The notes under the pieces are model-generated. The model was not told the origin of the DNA and searched no databases. It saw only the letters and a program-made list of their open reading frames with translations. 43,699 nt of DNA from positions 1-43,699 of the forward strand of contig NZ_JARXAB010000113.1 of the NCBI RefSeq assembly GCF_029866045.1, in the 5' to 3' direction. A program made the translations under genes and the position numbers. Below are positions 10,078 to 19,420 of the stretch, piece by piece. The stretch's first letter is position 1, and each line of letters starts with the position of its first letter. The DNA is from Ramlibacter sp. (GTDB lineage Bacteria > Pseudomonadota > Gammaproteobacteria > Burkholderiales > Burkholderiaceae_C).

Positions 10078-12551
10078 CGGCCGTGGGTTTTTTCGCCGAC
10101 CGGCTGCAGGCCGGCCTGGCGCGTGACGCTCGCCAGCTGCTCGGGGGCGACGTGGTGGTGGTCAGCGGCAACCCGACGCCACCGCAGTTCGCCGCGCAGG
10201 CGCGGGCGCTAGGCCTGCAGGTGGCCGCCACCGTGTCCTTTCCCACCATGGCCCGGGCCGATGAGGCCCGCGGCGGCGCTACGCGGCTGGTGGCGCTCAA
10301 AGCGGTGAGCCCTGGCTACCCCTTGCGCGGCCGAGTTCGGGTGGCCCAGTCACCGGGTGAGGCGGGCGCGCCCACCGCTGAGATCCCTGCGCGCGGCGAG
10401 GCCTGGGTGGATGCCCCCCTGCTGGATGCGCTCGCGCTGCAGGTGGGCGACCTGATGGGCCTGGGCGATTCCCAATTGCGCATCAGCCGCGTGATCACCG
10501 CCGAACCTGATCGCGGTGCTGGCTTCATGAGCTTTGCGCCCCGGGTGATGATCCATGAGGGCGACCTCGCGGCCACAGGTCTGGTGCAACCGGCCAGCCG
10601 GCTCACCTGGCGGCTCGCAGTCGCTGGCGGGGACCCGGCGGTCAAGCGTTTCCAAGACTGGGCGCAAGCGCAGATCCAGCCCGTGACCGGTTCGTCGGCG
10701 ACGGCACCTGCTCGCGCCGCTGCCAATGCCCAGACTGAGGCTGAGTCGTCGCTGCGCGGCGTGCGGCTGGAGTCGATGGAGGCGGGCCGACCCGAGATGC
10801 GCCAGACCCTCGACCGCGCCAGCAAGTTCCTGCACCTGGTGGCCCTGCTGGCGGCCCTCCTCAGCGCGGTGGCGGTGGCCCTGGCGGCGCGCGGCTTTGC
10901 CAGCCGCCATTTGGATGACTGCGCCATGCTGCGGGTCCTGGGCCAGAGCCAGGCAGGCATCGCCCGGGCCTACGCCTTCGAGTTCGGCCTGGTGGGGCTG
11001 GCCGCGAGTGCTTTGGGTGTGGCGCTGGGCTTCGCGGTCCATTTTGTGTTCGTGCAACTGCTCGCCGGCCTGGTGGAGGCGACGCTGCCCCTGCCCGGCG
11101 CCTGGCCGGCCCTGTTTGGACTGGGCGTGGGCCTGACCCTGCTGGTCGCCTTTGGCTTGCCGCCGGTGCTGCAACTGGCCCAGGTGCCGCCGCTGCGGGT
11201 GATCCGCCGTGACCTTGGCGGTCTCAAGCCGGCCTCGTTGGGCGTGCTGGGCCTGGGCGTCGCCGGCTTTGCCGCGCTTTTGCTTGCCGCCAGCCGTGAT
11301 CCGGCGCTGGGCGGCATTGCGGTCGGTGGCTTCGCCGTCGCGGTGCTGCTGTTCGCCGGTTTGGCGGCGCTGGCCCTGCGTCTGCTGCGGCGCGCCGTCA
11401 ATGAGGCCACCGCGCCGCGCTGGCTGGTGCTGGCGACCCGCCAGGTCGCCGCCCGGCCGGCCTACACCGTGGTCCAGGTCAGTGCCTTGGCGGTGGGCAT
11501 GCTGGCCCTGGTGCTGCTGGTCTTGATTCGTACCGACCTCATCTCGAGCTGGCGCCGTGCCACCCCGCCCGACGCACCCAACCGCTTCGTGATCAATGTC
11601 CAGCCCGAGCAAGCGCAGGACTTTCAGCAGACGCTGGCACGCGCCGGCGTGGCCCGCTACGACTGGTACCCGATGATCCGTGGCCGCTTGCTCACGATCA
11701 ACGGGCGGCCGGTCTCGCCCGATCAATTTGACGACGACCGCGCCCGGCGTCTGGTGGACCGCGAGTTCAACCTCTCGCACAGCGCCGAGATGCCAGCCCA
11801 TAACCAGGTAGTGAGCGGCCGCTGGCAGCCAGGAGACGCCAGCGCGATCAGCATGGAAGAGGGTATCGCGCAGACGCTCGGTCTTTCGCTTGGCGACACC
11901 CTGGTCTTTGACATCGGCGGCCTGCGCCAGGAGTCGCGCATCACCTCGCTGCGCAAGGTGGACTGGGGTTCGATGCGGGCGAATTTCTTCGCCATGTACA
12001 CCGTCGCGCAGATGCCCAACTTGCCGGCCACCTACATCAGCGCCTTCCGCGCGCCGCCGCAGCCTGGCTTTGACAATGCCCTCGTGCGCGCTTTTCCGAA
12101 CATCACCAACATCGACATGAGCGCCACGCTCGGCCAGGTGCAGCGTGTGCTGGATCAGGTAATTCAGGCGGTGGAGTTCCTCTTCGGCTTTACCCTGGCC
12201 GCCGGCCTGGTGGTGCTCTTCGCCGCCATCACCGCCACCCGCGAGGAGCGGGCCCGCGAGTTCGCCATCATGCGGGCGGTGGGCGCCCGTGCCTCGCTGC
12301 TGCGGCAGGTGCAACGGGCCGAGCTGATTGGGGTGGGCCTGCTGGCGGGTTTTTTGGCCGCCTCGGTGGCCAGCGTGGTGGGCTGGGCGCTGGCGCGCTG
12401 GGTCTTTGACTTCAGCTGGAGGGTATCGCCCTGGGTGCCTCTGGGTGGTGCGCTGGCAGGCGCCCTGCTGGCCTGGGCGGCGGGCTGGTGGACCCTGCGC
12501 GAGGTGCTGCGCCAGCCGGTGGCCCAGACGCTGCGCCGCGCGGCGGAGTGA
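9954..12551 (+). CDS. FtsX/MacB-family ABC transporter permease, YbbP-like
   Basis: An 865-residue inner-membrane permease. A hydrophobic segment near residues 27-47 is followed by a large periplasmic domain, a helix cluster at ~285-480 (ending [10 protein letters not shown], typical of the family), a second soluble domain and C-terminal helices at ~740-850. [17 protein letters not shown] resembles the coupling region of FtsX-like permeases. E. coli YbbP works with the ATPase YbbA, but no matching ATPase gene is near, so it must use one encoded elsewhere or act otherwise; the substrate cannot be named. The start [21 protein letters not shown] lies 124 bases inside the PKS frame. It is preferred because [17 protein letters not shown] reads as a natural N-terminus before the first membrane segment. 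It belongs to the core block that follows, not to PKS chemistry. Confidence 0.85.
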   Translation: MATTHRPPSSWQLGWRMLRRDLRAGELGLVVAAILLAVAALTAVGFFADRLQAGLARDARQLLGGDVVVVSGNPTPPQFAAQARALGLQVAATVSFPTMARADEARGGATRLVALKAVSPGYPLRGRVRVAQSPGEAGAPTAEIPARGEAWVDAPLLDALALQVGDLMGLGDSQLRISRVITAEPDRGAGFMSFAPRVMIHEGDLAATGLVQPASRLTWRLAVAGGDPAVKRFQDWAQAQIQPVTGSSATAPARAAANAQTEAESSLRGVRLESMEAGRPEMRQTLDRASKFLHLVALLAALLSAVAVALAARGFASRHLDDCAMLRVLGQSQAGIARAYAFEFGLVGLAASALGVALGFAVHFVFVQLLAGLVEATLPLPGAWPALFGLGVGLTLLVAFGLPPVLQLAQVPPLRVIRRDLGGLKPASLGVLGLGVAGFAALLLAASRDPALGGIAVGGFAVAVLLFAGLAALALRLLRRAVNEATAPRWLVLATRQVAARPAYTVVQVSALAVGMLALVLLVLIRTDLISSWRRATPPDAPNRFVINVQPEQAQDFQQTLARAGVARYDWYPMIRGRLLTINGRPVSPDQFDDDRARRLVDREFNLSHSAEMPAHNQVVSGRWQPGDASAISMEEGIAQTLGLSLGDTLVFDIGGLRQESRITSLRKVDWGSMRANFFAMYTVAQMPNLPATYISAFRAPPQPGFDNALVRAFPNITNIDMSATLGQVQRVLDQVIQAVEFLFGFTLAAGLVVLFAAITATREERAREFAIMRAVGARASLLRQVQRAELIGVGLLAGFLAASVASVVGWALARWVFDFSWRVSPWVPLGGALAGALLAWAAGWWTLREVLRQPVAQTLRRAAE

Positions 12552-12609
12552 GCGGCGGGCAATCGCGCAGAGTGGCGTTGCGCGGCGGCGGTTGCGGCCG
12601 CTGGGCGCT

Positions 12610-12663
12610 GCGGACTGATCAGGGCAGCTCGGCGCCGCGGACTATTCAGGGCAGCTCGGTGCC
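12610..12663. repeat. 27-bp tandem duplication at the 3' end of mtgA
   Basis: Two adjacent 27-bp units (12610-12636 and 12637-12663) differ at three positions. The second contains the last codons and stop codon of mtgA; the first is an apparent copy of that end placed in the gap to the convergent permease gene. No function is evident. Confidence 0.85.
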
Positions 12664-13374
12664 GCCCATGCGCCCGACGATCACTTCGGCCCGGCCGGAG
12701 AGATAGGGGGAGTTGGGCAGTTTTTCGAAGTAGCGCGGGCGCGGCAGCATGACGGCCAGGCGCGCGGCTTCGAAGGGTGAGAGCTGGGACACGCTCTTGC
12801 GGTAGTAGTGGCGCGCTGCGGCCTCGGCGCCGAACACGCCCTCACCCCATTCCACGCTATTGAGATAGATCTCGAGGATGCGCTCCTTGGACAGCAGTTG
12901 TTCAAGGGCGAAGGTCAGCACGATTTCCTGGCCTTTGCGCACCAGGGTTCGTTCGCCCGAGAGAAACAGGTTCTTGGCCAGTTGCTGGGTGATGGTCGAT
13001 CCGCCCATGATGCGGGGCTTGGCGTTACGACCGGCCTGCGCCCGCCGCGCCGCTTGCTGCTCGGCCCGCGCATTGCGCTGCCAGGCTTTTTCAATCGCGT
13101 CCCAGTCGACGCCGTCGTGGCTGGCGAAGCCGTCGTCTTCCGAGGCGATCACCGCGCGCTTGAGGTTGTCGGAAATGCGCGCGTAGGGCACCCATTCCTG
13201 GCGCCAGCGCAGGCCGTTTTTCCCCTCCTGGGCAATGCGCCAGGCTTCGGAGCGCTGGAAGGCGGTGGACTCGGGCGCGATCAGCGCCATCGTGGCGATG
13301 CGCAGCACGAAAAACAGCTGCAAGCCCAGCAGCCCCACCACCACAATCAGCAGCCAGCGCACCAGTGCTTTCAT
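12646..13374 (-). CDS. mtgA: Monofunctional biosynthetic peptidoglycan transglycosylase
   Basis: This 242-residue GT51 enzyme polymerises lipid II into glycan strands at the inner membrane. It has one N-terminal membrane anchor (~7-28), then the GT51 motifs: IASEDDGFASHDGVDWDAI with the catalytic Glu, GGSTITQQLAKNLFLS, RKGQEIVLTFALEQLLSKERILEIYLN, and VEWGEGVFGAEAAARHYY. An Arg/Gln/Ala-rich stretch (ARAEQQAARRAQAGRNAK) lies between the first two motifs. Length fits the family. It is downstream of the TonB-like gene on the same strand with 86 bases between them. In related bacteria I recall aroE between these two genes; it is absent here. Confidence 0.95.
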   Translation of the reverse strand: MKALVRWLLIVVVGLLGLQLFFVLRIATMALIAPESTAFQRSEAWRIAQEGKNGLRWRQEWVPYARISDNLKRAVIASEDDGFASHDGVDWDAIEKAWQRNARAEQQAARRAQAGRNAKPRIMGGSTITQQLAKNLFLSGERTLVRKGQEIVLTFALEQLLSKERILEIYLNSVEWGEGVFGAEAAARHYYRKSVSQLSPFEAARLAVMLPRPRYFEKLPNSPYLSGRAEVIVGRMGGTELP

Positions 13375-13460
13375 GCCTTCATGCCTTCCGACTCATGCCA
13401 AGCGGGTCCATGTCTATATGAGGATCCAGGGTCGCCTGGGGCTGGGACAGGCCCAGCGCC

Positions 13461-14429
13461 CTAGCGGCCGCTCATGCGGGTTTCCAGGGTCTCCTCCCGG
13501 GTGAAGCGAAAGCGCGAGACCACCACGATCTGGTCAGCCTGGCGGCGCATGCCCTCACTGAAGCGGGAAAAGGGTCCGGCGAGTCGGGCAATGGCCATCG
13601 CCCGCCGGTCGAGGTTGAGGTTACCCGAACTCTCGACCACCTCCGCGCCCAGCACCCGCCCGTCGTGGTTGACCGTGAGCAGCAGGGTCAGTTCGCCATA
13701 GAGCTTTTGCCCGGCCAGGGTCGGAAAGTTTTGCGTGCCGCGGTCCTCGATCCGCCGGCGCAGGGCGTCGTAATAGGTGGCGTAGATGGCCTCGCGGGTC
13801 GCCGGACTCACGAAGCGTTTGCGGGGACGGGCGTTTTCTTCCTGGATACGCCGCTCAATTTCGGCCAAGAGTTGCGTGAGCTGGCGGCGGCGCTGCTCGC
13901 GCTCGCGCGCCTGGGGGCTGTCGGCCTCAACACGCGGGTCGGTTGGGGGCAGGGTGGCCAGGGCTTGTTGCACCTGGGCCAGCAGGGCGGTCTGCTGTGC
14001 CTGCATTGCCGCGACGCGCTTTTGGGTTTCTTCCAGCGCATCGCCGTCCTGGGCTGTGGGCGAGGGCGGCAGTGGCGAGGTGGCCCGCCCGCGCTCAGCC
14101 TCGCCGCCGCCAGCGAGCGAGGCGTTGGCCAGGGCCTGCGGCTTGTCGACCCGCTCCTTGCTGCGGGCATTGACCAGCACCACCTCCAGGGGCGTGTCCT
14201 GGAAGATGCGGTCAAAGCGCTCCGGGTCGACGATGCGCAGGGTGAGAAGGGCCACATGCACCGCCACCGAAATGAGCAGGGCAATCTGCAGCGTGGTGAG
14301 GCGCAGCCGCCGCGGTGCCTGCGGCCCGGTGCCGCGGCTCTCCCCGAATTCACCGAATTCGCCAGGCTCGCCGGGCTCGCCCCGTTTGCGGCGATACAGC
14401 GCGCGGGTGACGAGCTCTCGCAGGCCCAT
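13461..14429 (-). CDS. TonB-family energy transducer-like protein
   Basis: This 322-residue protein has a cytoplasmic Arg-rich N-terminus with a small repeat (GEPGEPGEFGEFGE), one membrane helix (~46-65), a coiled-coil-like Gln/Glu/Arg-rich periplasmic stretch (~125-200) and a C-terminal TonB-like domain (YYDALRRRIEDRGTQNFP, GELTLLLTVNHDGRVLGAEVVESSG, LDRRAMAIARLAGPFSRF). By family it would transmit proton-motive-force energy to an outer-membrane receptor, but no exbBD or receptor gene is nearby and the Pro-rich TonB spacer is weak, so an envelope role unrelated to iron uptake is possible. It begins 15 bases after the stop of the upstream exoribonuclease gene, suggesting one transcript. Confidence 0.85.
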   Translation of the reverse strand: MGLRELVTRALYRRKRGEPGEPGEFGEFGESRGTGPQAPRRLRLTTLQIALLISVAVHVALLTLRIVDPERFDRIFQDTPLEVVLVNARSKERVDKPQALANASLAGGGEAERGRATSPLPPSPTAQDGDALEETQKRVAAMQAQQTALLAQVQQALATLPPTDPRVEADSPQAREREQRRRQLTQLLAEIERRIQEENARPRKRFVSPATREAIYATYYDALRRRIEDRGTQNFPTLAGQKLYGELTLLLTVNHDGRVLGAEVVESSGNLNLDRRAMAIARLAGPFSRFSEGMRRQADQIVVVSRFRFTREETLETRMSGR

Positions 14430-14444
14430 AGCCCTCGCCCGGTT

Positions 14445-16517
14445 TCAGCCTGCTGCCGGCGCGCTGCTGGGGGTCTCACCAGCGTCGGCTTCGGACAGGT
14501 CCACCGCAATCGCCAAGGGGCCGGCCACTGGCTCGTCATCGTCGGCACCGTCATCCTCGGCACCTGTGGGCAGGGCTTCGGCATCGAGCCGCTCGCTCAC
14601 CGTGCCGCCCAGGTCCAGGGCAATCTCGTCGACCGCGCCCAGACGCACCCGCACCCGCGCGCCGCGTGGCAGGCCGTTCGTGCCCATCACCGGAAGCACC
14701 AGGGGCAGGGTGTCGGCGCGGACAAGCCCCTCTTTGAACACGGTCGCATCGAGCTCCTGGATGCCCCGCTGCGCCAGGTAGCGAAGTGTCCAGAAGCGCT
14801 CCATCCCCGCCTGGTAGGCGTTGTAGGTCGAGTACGCGGCGTCGAAGCTGGAGATGATGGAGAACAGTTCTGCATCCTTGGGCTTGAAGGGCGCCGCTAG
14901 GGCGGCGGTGCGCCCGTGGCGCGCGGCGGCGATGATCTGCCACTGGTTCACTAGGTCGGTGTAGCGGCGCAGGGGCGAAGTGCTCCAGGCATAGCACTTG
15001 ACCCCGATACCGGCATGGGGCGCCGGCTTGGTCCCCATGCGCACCTTCACGCCCGGTGCCAAACTGGCCTGGCTGCGGTAGATGGCGGGCACGCCCAGTT
15101 CTGCTAGCCACTGGCCCCACTGGCTGTTGGCAAGAATCATGGCCTCAGCCACGATCAGGTCGAGCGGCGCGCCGCGCCGGCGCACGCTGATCTCGACCTG
15201 CTCCTGGCCCGAGGGTTCATCACCCGCCGCGTCGACCAAGCGGAAGTTGTAGTCGGGCCGGTTGAAGGTTTCGGGCTTGCCCCGCACCACCTCGCGCAGA
15301 CCCTTGAGATGGCGCGCCAGCCGCCACAAGAAGGACAACTCGGGCCGCAGCGAGGCCGCAGGCTCGGGCACCGGATCGCCCTCGTACTCGGGGTTGCTCG
15401 GGTCTTCCAGCCAGGGCTCGGTGATGGTGGCGTCGAGTTTGTCGTGACGCAGGTTGTGGGCAATGGCCACCCGCTCCAGCCGGGTGTCGGCACCCTGGAT
15501 CGCCAGGGTGGCCTCGTCAAAGCGCACGTAGAGCGAGACGGCCGGGCAGTCGCGCCCCTCTTGCAGGGTGTAGGCCTGTACCACCGCGTCGGGCAGCATG
15601 GTGATCTTGTGCCCCGGCATGTAGACGGTGGACAGGCGCTGGCGCGCCACCTGATCCACCGCGGAGGCAGGTGCCAGCGCCAGGCCAGGCGCGGCGATAT
15701 GCACGCCCAGGGTGACGGTGCCCGAACCCAGGCCCTGCACCGACAGCGCGTCGTCGATCTCGGTGGTGGCCGAGTCGTCGATGGACCAGGCCGGCACCGG
15801 TGCCAGCGGCAGTTCGTCGGTGATCGGGGGCGCCTCCAGGGGGGGGAATCCGGTGCCCTTGGGGAAATGCTCGAACAGGAAACGCTTCCAGTGGAACTGG
15901 TAGGCCGATTCGATGGCGCCTGCTTGCCGAAGCAGGTTCAGCGGTGCCAGCTGGGTGCTGCGCGCGGCCTCGACCACCGCCTTGTATTCGGGCGAGTTCT
16001 TGTCCGGCTTGAACAGGATGCGAAAGAGCTGCTCGCGGATCGCGTCGGGGCATTGGCCGGCGGCCAGCTCGCCGGCCCAGCCATCGATCTGGGCCTGGAC
16101 CTGTTTTTTCTTTTCGATGGCGGCCAGAGCCTGCTGCACGATCTCGGCCGGCGCCTTGCGAAAGCGCCCTTTGCCGGCGCGCCGAAAGTAGTGCGGCGCC
16201 TCGAACAGGCGCAGGAGGGCTGCCGCTTGTTGCTCGAGGCTGGCCTGGGCGCTGAAGTACTCGCGCGCCAGGTCGGCGAAACCGAACTCTTCTTCGGGCG
16301 CGAATTCCCAGGCCAGCGCAAGCTCGATCTCGGCGGCCACGCGCTGGGCGCCTGCAAGCAGGTCGGCGGGGCTGGGCTTGTCGAAGCGCAAGAGGATGTG
16401 GGCGGACTTGACCTTGACCCGCTTGCCGGTCTCAAGCTCCACCTGGGCCGAGGCCTCGGCCTCGGACAGCACGCGGCCGGTGTGAAATTTGCCGGCGTCT
16501 TCATACAGAACGAACAT
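14445..16517 (-). CDS. RNB-domain (RNase II/R-like) 3'-5' exoribonuclease
   Basis: This 690-residue exoribonuclease degrades RNA from the 3' end using the RNB catalytic domain. The active-site cluster is WSIDDSATTEIDDALSV near residue 250; STVYMPGHKITMLPD and YAWSTSPLRRYTDLVNQWQ are further RNB hallmarks. The N-terminal ~240 residues lack an obvious cold-shock domain and resemble the region found in betaproteobacterial RNB proteins; an S1-like region lies near the end (ARVRVRLGAVDEIALDLGG), followed by an acidic tail. The start MFVLYEDAGKFHTGRV lies 6 bases after GACAAT on the coding strand, so translation may be leaderless. It heads a minus-strand group with the TonB-like gene and mtgA and is divergent from rodA. 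Confidence 0.93.
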   Translation of the reverse strand: MFVLYEDAGKFHTGRVLSEAEASAQVELETGKRVKVKSAHILLRFDKPSPADLLAGAQRVAAEIELALAWEFAPEEEFGFADLAREYFSAQASLEQQAAALLRLFEAPHYFRRAGKGRFRKAPAEIVQQALAAIEKKKQVQAQIDGWAGELAAGQCPDAIREQLFRILFKPDKNSPEYKAVVEAARSTQLAPLNLLRQAGAIESAYQFHWKRFLFEHFPKGTGFPPLEAPPITDELPLAPVPAWSIDDSATTEIDDALSVQGLGSGTVTLGVHIAAPGLALAPASAVDQVARQRLSTVYMPGHKITMLPDAVVQAYTLQEGRDCPAVSLYVRFDEATLAIQGADTRLERVAIAHNLRHDKLDATITEPWLEDPSNPEYEGDPVPEPAASLRPELSFLWRLARHLKGLREVVRGKPETFNRPDYNFRLVDAAGDEPSGQEQVEISVRRRGAPLDLIVAEAMILANSQWGQWLAELGVPAIYRSQASLAPGVKVRMGTKPAPHAGIGVKCYAWSTSPLRRYTDLVNQWQIIAAARHGRTAALAAPFKPKDAELFSIISSFDAAYSTYNAYQAGMERFWTLRYLAQRGIQELDATVFKEGLVRADTLPLVLPVMGTNGLPRGARVRVRLGAVDEIALDLGGTVSERLDAEALPTGAEDDGADDDEPVAGPLAIAVDLSEADAGETPSSAPAAG

Positions 16518-16523
16518 GCCCGG

Positions 16524-16529
16524 ATTGTC
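16524..16529 (-). promoter_or_regulatory. -10-like element of the RNB exoribonuclease gene
   Basis: GACAAT on the minus strand ends 6 bases before the start codon. Transcription from it would begin at or next to the ATG, giving a leaderless mRNA. No clear -35 box is seen. Confidence 0.4.
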
Positions 16530-16573
16530 CCACGCAGGCTGGACAGGACGGGGCTACTCCTGACGCCAGCGGC

Positions 16574-16579
16574 GATAAT
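16574..16579 (+). promoter_or_regulatory. -10-like element of rodA
   Basis: GATAAT, one mismatch from consensus, is followed by 8 bases (tcggggcc) and the rodA ATG. The same hexamer, spacing and a very similar spacer precede mpl. This suggests leaderless transcription; no good -35 box is seen. Confidence 0.45.
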
Positions 16580-16587
16580 TCGGGGCC

Positions 16588-17742
16588 ATGCCCGCCGTCA
16601 TCGAAAAACCCTCCCTGTTGCAACGGGCCGCACCTTTGGTGCGCGGGTTCGATGGCCCCTTGGCCTTCGCCGTCTTCATGCTCGCTTGTGCCGGCCTGCT
16701 GACCATGTATTCCTCCGGCTTCGACCACGGCACGCGCTTCGTGGACCATGGCCGCAACATGCTGATTGCCGGCTTTGTCATGTTCGTCATCGCCCAGGTG
16801 CCACCCCAGCGCCTGATGACGCTGGCGGTGCCGCTCTACACCTTGGGCGTGGCCTTGCTGGTGGCGGTGGCCTTGTTTGGCATCACCAAGAAGGGGGCCA
16901 AGCGTTGGGTCAGCGTTGGCATCGTCATTCAGCCCAGCGAGATCCTCAAGATCGCGGTGCCGCTGATGCTGGCCTGGTGGTTCCAAAAACGCGAAGGCCA
17001 GATGCGGCCGCTGGACTTCCTGGTCGCGGGCCTCCTTTTGGCCATTCCGGTGGGGCTGATCGTCAAGCAGCCTGACCTGGGCACCGCCCTCCTGGTGCTG
17101 GCGGCTGGCCTTTCGGTGATCTTTTTTGCGGGCCTGTCCTGGCGCCTCATCATCCCGCCGGTGCTCCTGGGGCTGCTCGGCATCATCTTGCTGGTGGTGT
17201 TCGAGGCGCAGCTGTGCGCGCCTGGGATGGACTGGCCGCTGCTGCATGACTACCAGCAGCAGCGGGTGTGCACCTTGCTCGACCCCGGCAAGGACCCGCT
17301 GGGCAAGGGCTTCCATATCCTCCAGGGCATGATCGCCATCGGCTCCGGCGGTATCTTCGGCAAGGGTTTCATGCAGGGGACGCAGACCCATCTGGAGTTC
17401 ATCCCCGAGCGCACCACCGACTTCATCTTCGCCGCCTTCTCTGAGGAGTTCGGGCTGCTGGGCAACCTGTTCCTCATCGCGGGTTTTGTCGCTCTGGTGC
17501 TGCGCGGCCTGACGATTGCCTCCGAGGCCTCGACCGTCTTCTCCCGCTTACTGGCGGGCGCAGTGACCATGATTTTTTTCACCTATGCCTTCGTGAACAT
17601 GGGCATGGTGAGCGGCATATTGCCGGTGGTGGGGGTGCCGCTGCCCTTCATCAGCTATGGCGGTACCGCCATGGTGACCTTGGGCCTGGGCCTGGGGATT
17701 CTGATGTCCATCGCCCGCAGCAAGCGGCTGGTGCAGACATAA
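16588..17742 (+). CDS. rodA: Rod-shape peptidoglycan glycosyltransferase RodA
   Basis: This 384-residue polytopic SEDS-family membrane protein polymerises peptidoglycan during elongation together with a class B penicillin-binding protein. About ten membrane segments are visible. Family hallmarks are KKGAKRWVSVGIVIQPSEILK, the conserved loop KQPDLGTALLVLA, DPGKDPLGKGFHILQ, IPERTTDFIFAAFSEEFGLLG and VGVPLPFISYGGTAMVTLGL. Length is normal. In many relatives rodA closes an mreBCD-pbp2 operon; here none of those genes is adjacent. Its stop codon falls within the -10-like element of tldD, which begins 7 bases later on the same strand. Confidence 0.95.
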   Translation: MPAVIEKPSLLQRAAPLVRGFDGPLAFAVFMLACAGLLTMYSSGFDHGTRFVDHGRNMLIAGFVMFVIAQVPPQRLMTLAVPLYTLGVALLVAVALFGITKKGAKRWVSVGIVIQPSEILKIAVPLMLAWWFQKREGQMRPLDFLVAGLLLAIPVGLIVKQPDLGTALLVLAAGLSVIFFAGLSWRLIIPPVLLGLLGIILLVVFEAQLCAPGMDWPLLHDYQQQRVCTLLDPGKDPLGKGFHILQGMIAIGSGGIFGKGFMQGTQTHLEFIPERTTDFIFAAFSEEFGLLGNLFLIAGFVALVLRGLTIASEASTVFSRLLAGAVTMIFFTYAFVNMGMVSGILPVVGVPLPFISYGGTAMVTLGLGLGILMSIARSKRLVQT

Positions 17743-17743
17743 T
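17738..17743 (+). promoter_or_regulatory. -10-like element of tldD overlapping the rodA stop
   Basis: CATAAT includes the TAA stop of rodA and ends 6 bases before the tldD ATG, which would allow a leaderless tldD transcript in addition to read-through from rodA. Confidence 0.35.
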
Positions 17744-17749
17744 CGTCTG

Positions 17750-19210
17750 ATGATTTCCCGCGAACCGACCCTCGAACGCCTGGACACCGCCCGGCGCCTG
17801 CTGCTCGAGCCTTTTGGCCTGACCGAGTCCGACCTGACACGCGCCCTGGGCGAAATCACCTCGCACCGGGTTGACGACGCCGACCTCTATTTCCAGTACA
17901 CCCGCAACGAGGGCTGGAGCCTGGAGGAGGGCATCGTCAAGACCGGCAGCTTCAGCATCGACCAAGGGGTGGGCGTGCGTGCAGTGAGCGGCGAAAAAAC
18001 TGCCTTCGCCTACTCCGACGACATCTCGCTGGCCTCCCTCCTCGACGCCGCCCGCACGGTCAGGGCCATCGGCGCAGCCGGCGGCAAGGCCCGGGTCAAG
18101 ACCCCGGCGCGCAAGGTGGCCGCCAGTCGCTCGCTCTATGCGGGCCTCGACCCGATCGCCACCCTGGACAGCACCGCCAAGGTCGAGCTTCTGGGCAAGG
18201 TTGAAAAGCTCGCCCGCGCCCGTGACCCGCGCATCGTGCAGGTCATGGCGGGTCTCGCTGCCGAATGGGACGTGATCATGGTGGCCCGCGCGGACGGCAC
18301 CCTCGCCGCCGATGTGCGCCCGCTGGTGCGGCTGTCGGTGAGCGTCATCGCCGAGCAGGCGGGCCGGCGTGAGTCGGGCGCTGCGGGCGGCGGCGGCCGC
18401 TTCGGCCTGGCCTATTTTGACGACGCCCGGATCACCACCTATGTGGATGAGGCGGTCAAGGCTGCCCTCACCAACCTCGAGTCACGTCCGGCCCCGGCTG
18501 GCGAAATGACCGTGGTGCTTGGCCCCGGCTGGCCCGGCGTCTTGCTGCACGAAGCCATCGGCCACGGCCTCGAAGGCGACTTCAATCGCAAGGGCTCGAG
18601 CGCGTTCTCCGGCCGTATCGGTCAGCGTGTGGCCGCCAAGGGCGTCACCGTGCTCGACGACGGCACCATTGCCGACCGTCGCGGCTCGCTCAACGTCGAC
18701 GACGAGGGCCATGCCAGCCAGCGCAACGTTCTCATTGAGGACGGCATCCTGCGCGGCTACATCCAGGATTCGCTCAATGCCCGCCTGATGGGTGTCAAGG
18801 CCACCGGCAACGGTCGGCGCGAGAGCTATGCGCACATTCCCATGCCGCGCATGACCAACACCTACATGCTCAGTGGCGACAAGGCGCCCGAGGAGATCGT
18901 GGCCAGCATCAAGAAGGGGCTGTACGCCACCAACTTCGGCGGCGGCCAGGTCGACATCACCTCGGGCAAGTTCGTCTTTTCCGCCAGCGAGGCCTACTGG
19001 GTCGAAAACGGCAAGATCCTCTACCCGGTCAAGGGCGCCACCCTGGTCGGCAACGGCCCGGACGCGCTCACTCGCGTGTCCATGATCGGCAACGACATGG
19101 CGCTCGACTCCGGTGTGGGTACCTGCGGCAAAGAAGGTCAGAGCGTGCCGGTGGGCGTGGGCCAGCCCACTCTGCGCATCGACGGACTGACCGTCGGCGG
19201 TACCGCCTAA
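17750..19210 (+). CDS. tldD: TldD metalloprotease subunit
   Basis: This 486-residue cytoplasmic zinc metalloprotease acts with PmbA (TldE) in a heterodimer that degrades unfolded peptides. The metal-binding HEAIGHGLEGDF motif lies near residue 266, followed by FSGRIGQRVAAKGVTVLDDGT and the C-terminal RRESYAHIPMPRMTNTYM and GKEGQSVPVGVGQPTLRI regions that characterise TldD. Length fits. In E. coli, TldD/PmbA removes the leader peptide of modified microcin B17, which matters because a microcin B17-like operon lies about 12 kb downstream. tldD itself is a widespread housekeeping gene, so proximity alone proves nothing. No pmbA is visible in the window. Confidence 0.95.
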   Translation: MISREPTLERLDTARRLLLEPFGLTESDLTRALGEITSHRVDDADLYFQYTRNEGWSLEEGIVKTGSFSIDQGVGVRAVSGEKTAFAYSDDISLASLLDAARTVRAIGAAGGKARVKTPARKVAASRSLYAGLDPIATLDSTAKVELLGKVEKLARARDPRIVQVMAGLAAEWDVIMVARADGTLAADVRPLVRLSVSVIAEQAGRRESGAAGGGGRFGLAYFDDARITTYVDEAVKAALTNLESRPAPAGEMTVVLGPGWPGVLLHEAIGHGLEGDFNRKGSSAFSGRIGQRVAAKGVTVLDDGTIADRRGSLNVDDEGHASQRNVLIEDGILRGYIQDSLNARLMGVKATGNGRRESYAHIPMPRMTNTYMLSGDKAPEEIVASIKKGLYATNFGGGQVDITSGKFVFSASEAYWVENGKILYPVKGATLVGNGPDALTRVSMIGNDMALDSGVGTCGKEGQSVPVGVGQPTLRIDGLTVGGTA

Positions 19211-19310
19211 CGCGGGCGCATCGCTACGCCTGAGCAAAAGCCGTGTTGTTCAGTTCTCTCGGAAGGTCGCGCTTTCACACAGGCGGTTGCGCAGGCGACA
19301 CCCCTGCTGG
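19211..19310. other. Gap between tldD and the aroG regulatory region, no feature seen
   Basis: No convincing open frame, terminator or repeat was recognised here. The gap between tldD and aroG totals 322 bases; the rest of it is the attenuator described in the following entries. Confidence 0.5.
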
Positions 19311-19338
19311 TCTGACCGTCCGTTTTGTGTGCTAAATT
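19311..19338 (+). promoter_or_regulatory. Putative promoter of the aroG leader
   Basis: TCTGAC, 16 bases, then TAAATT resembles a -35/-10 pair. The -10 ends 7 bases before the ATG of the leader peptide, so the leader would be translated from the very 5' end of the mRNA. Confidence 0.45.
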
Positions 19339-19345
19339 GCCTCTC

Positions 19346-19420
19346 ATGCCTTGCCACAGCGTTTTCTTTTTTGGCTACTTTTGGTACTTCTCCAGCCCCA
19401 CCGGCGGCCGAGAGACCTGA
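19346..19420 (+). CDS. Aromatic-amino-acid-rich leader peptide of aroG (attenuator peptide)
   Basis: A 24-codon frame starts MPCHS, continues VFFFGYFWYF and ends SSPTGGRET before TGA. Eight of nine consecutive residues at 7-15 are Phe (5), Tyr (2) or Trp (1), the products of the pathway that aroG opens. This is the composition of pheL/trpL-type attenuator peptides. No Shine-Dalgarno is seen; the -10-like TAAATT is 7 bases upstream, suggesting leaderless translation. The codons just before the stop (19400-19407) contain accggcgg, which is also the antiterminator strand. A ribosome reaching the stop would cover it, whereas one stalled at the Phe/Tyr/Trp codons would leave it free. The logic is inferred; the frame, codons and complementarity are read directly. 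Confidence 0.82.
   Translation: MPCHSVFFFGYFWYFSSPTGGRET

Noticed and set aside
15309-17075. 588-residue plus-strand open frame
   Set aside because: Antisense to the RNB exoribonuclease and out of frame with rodA; no family features.
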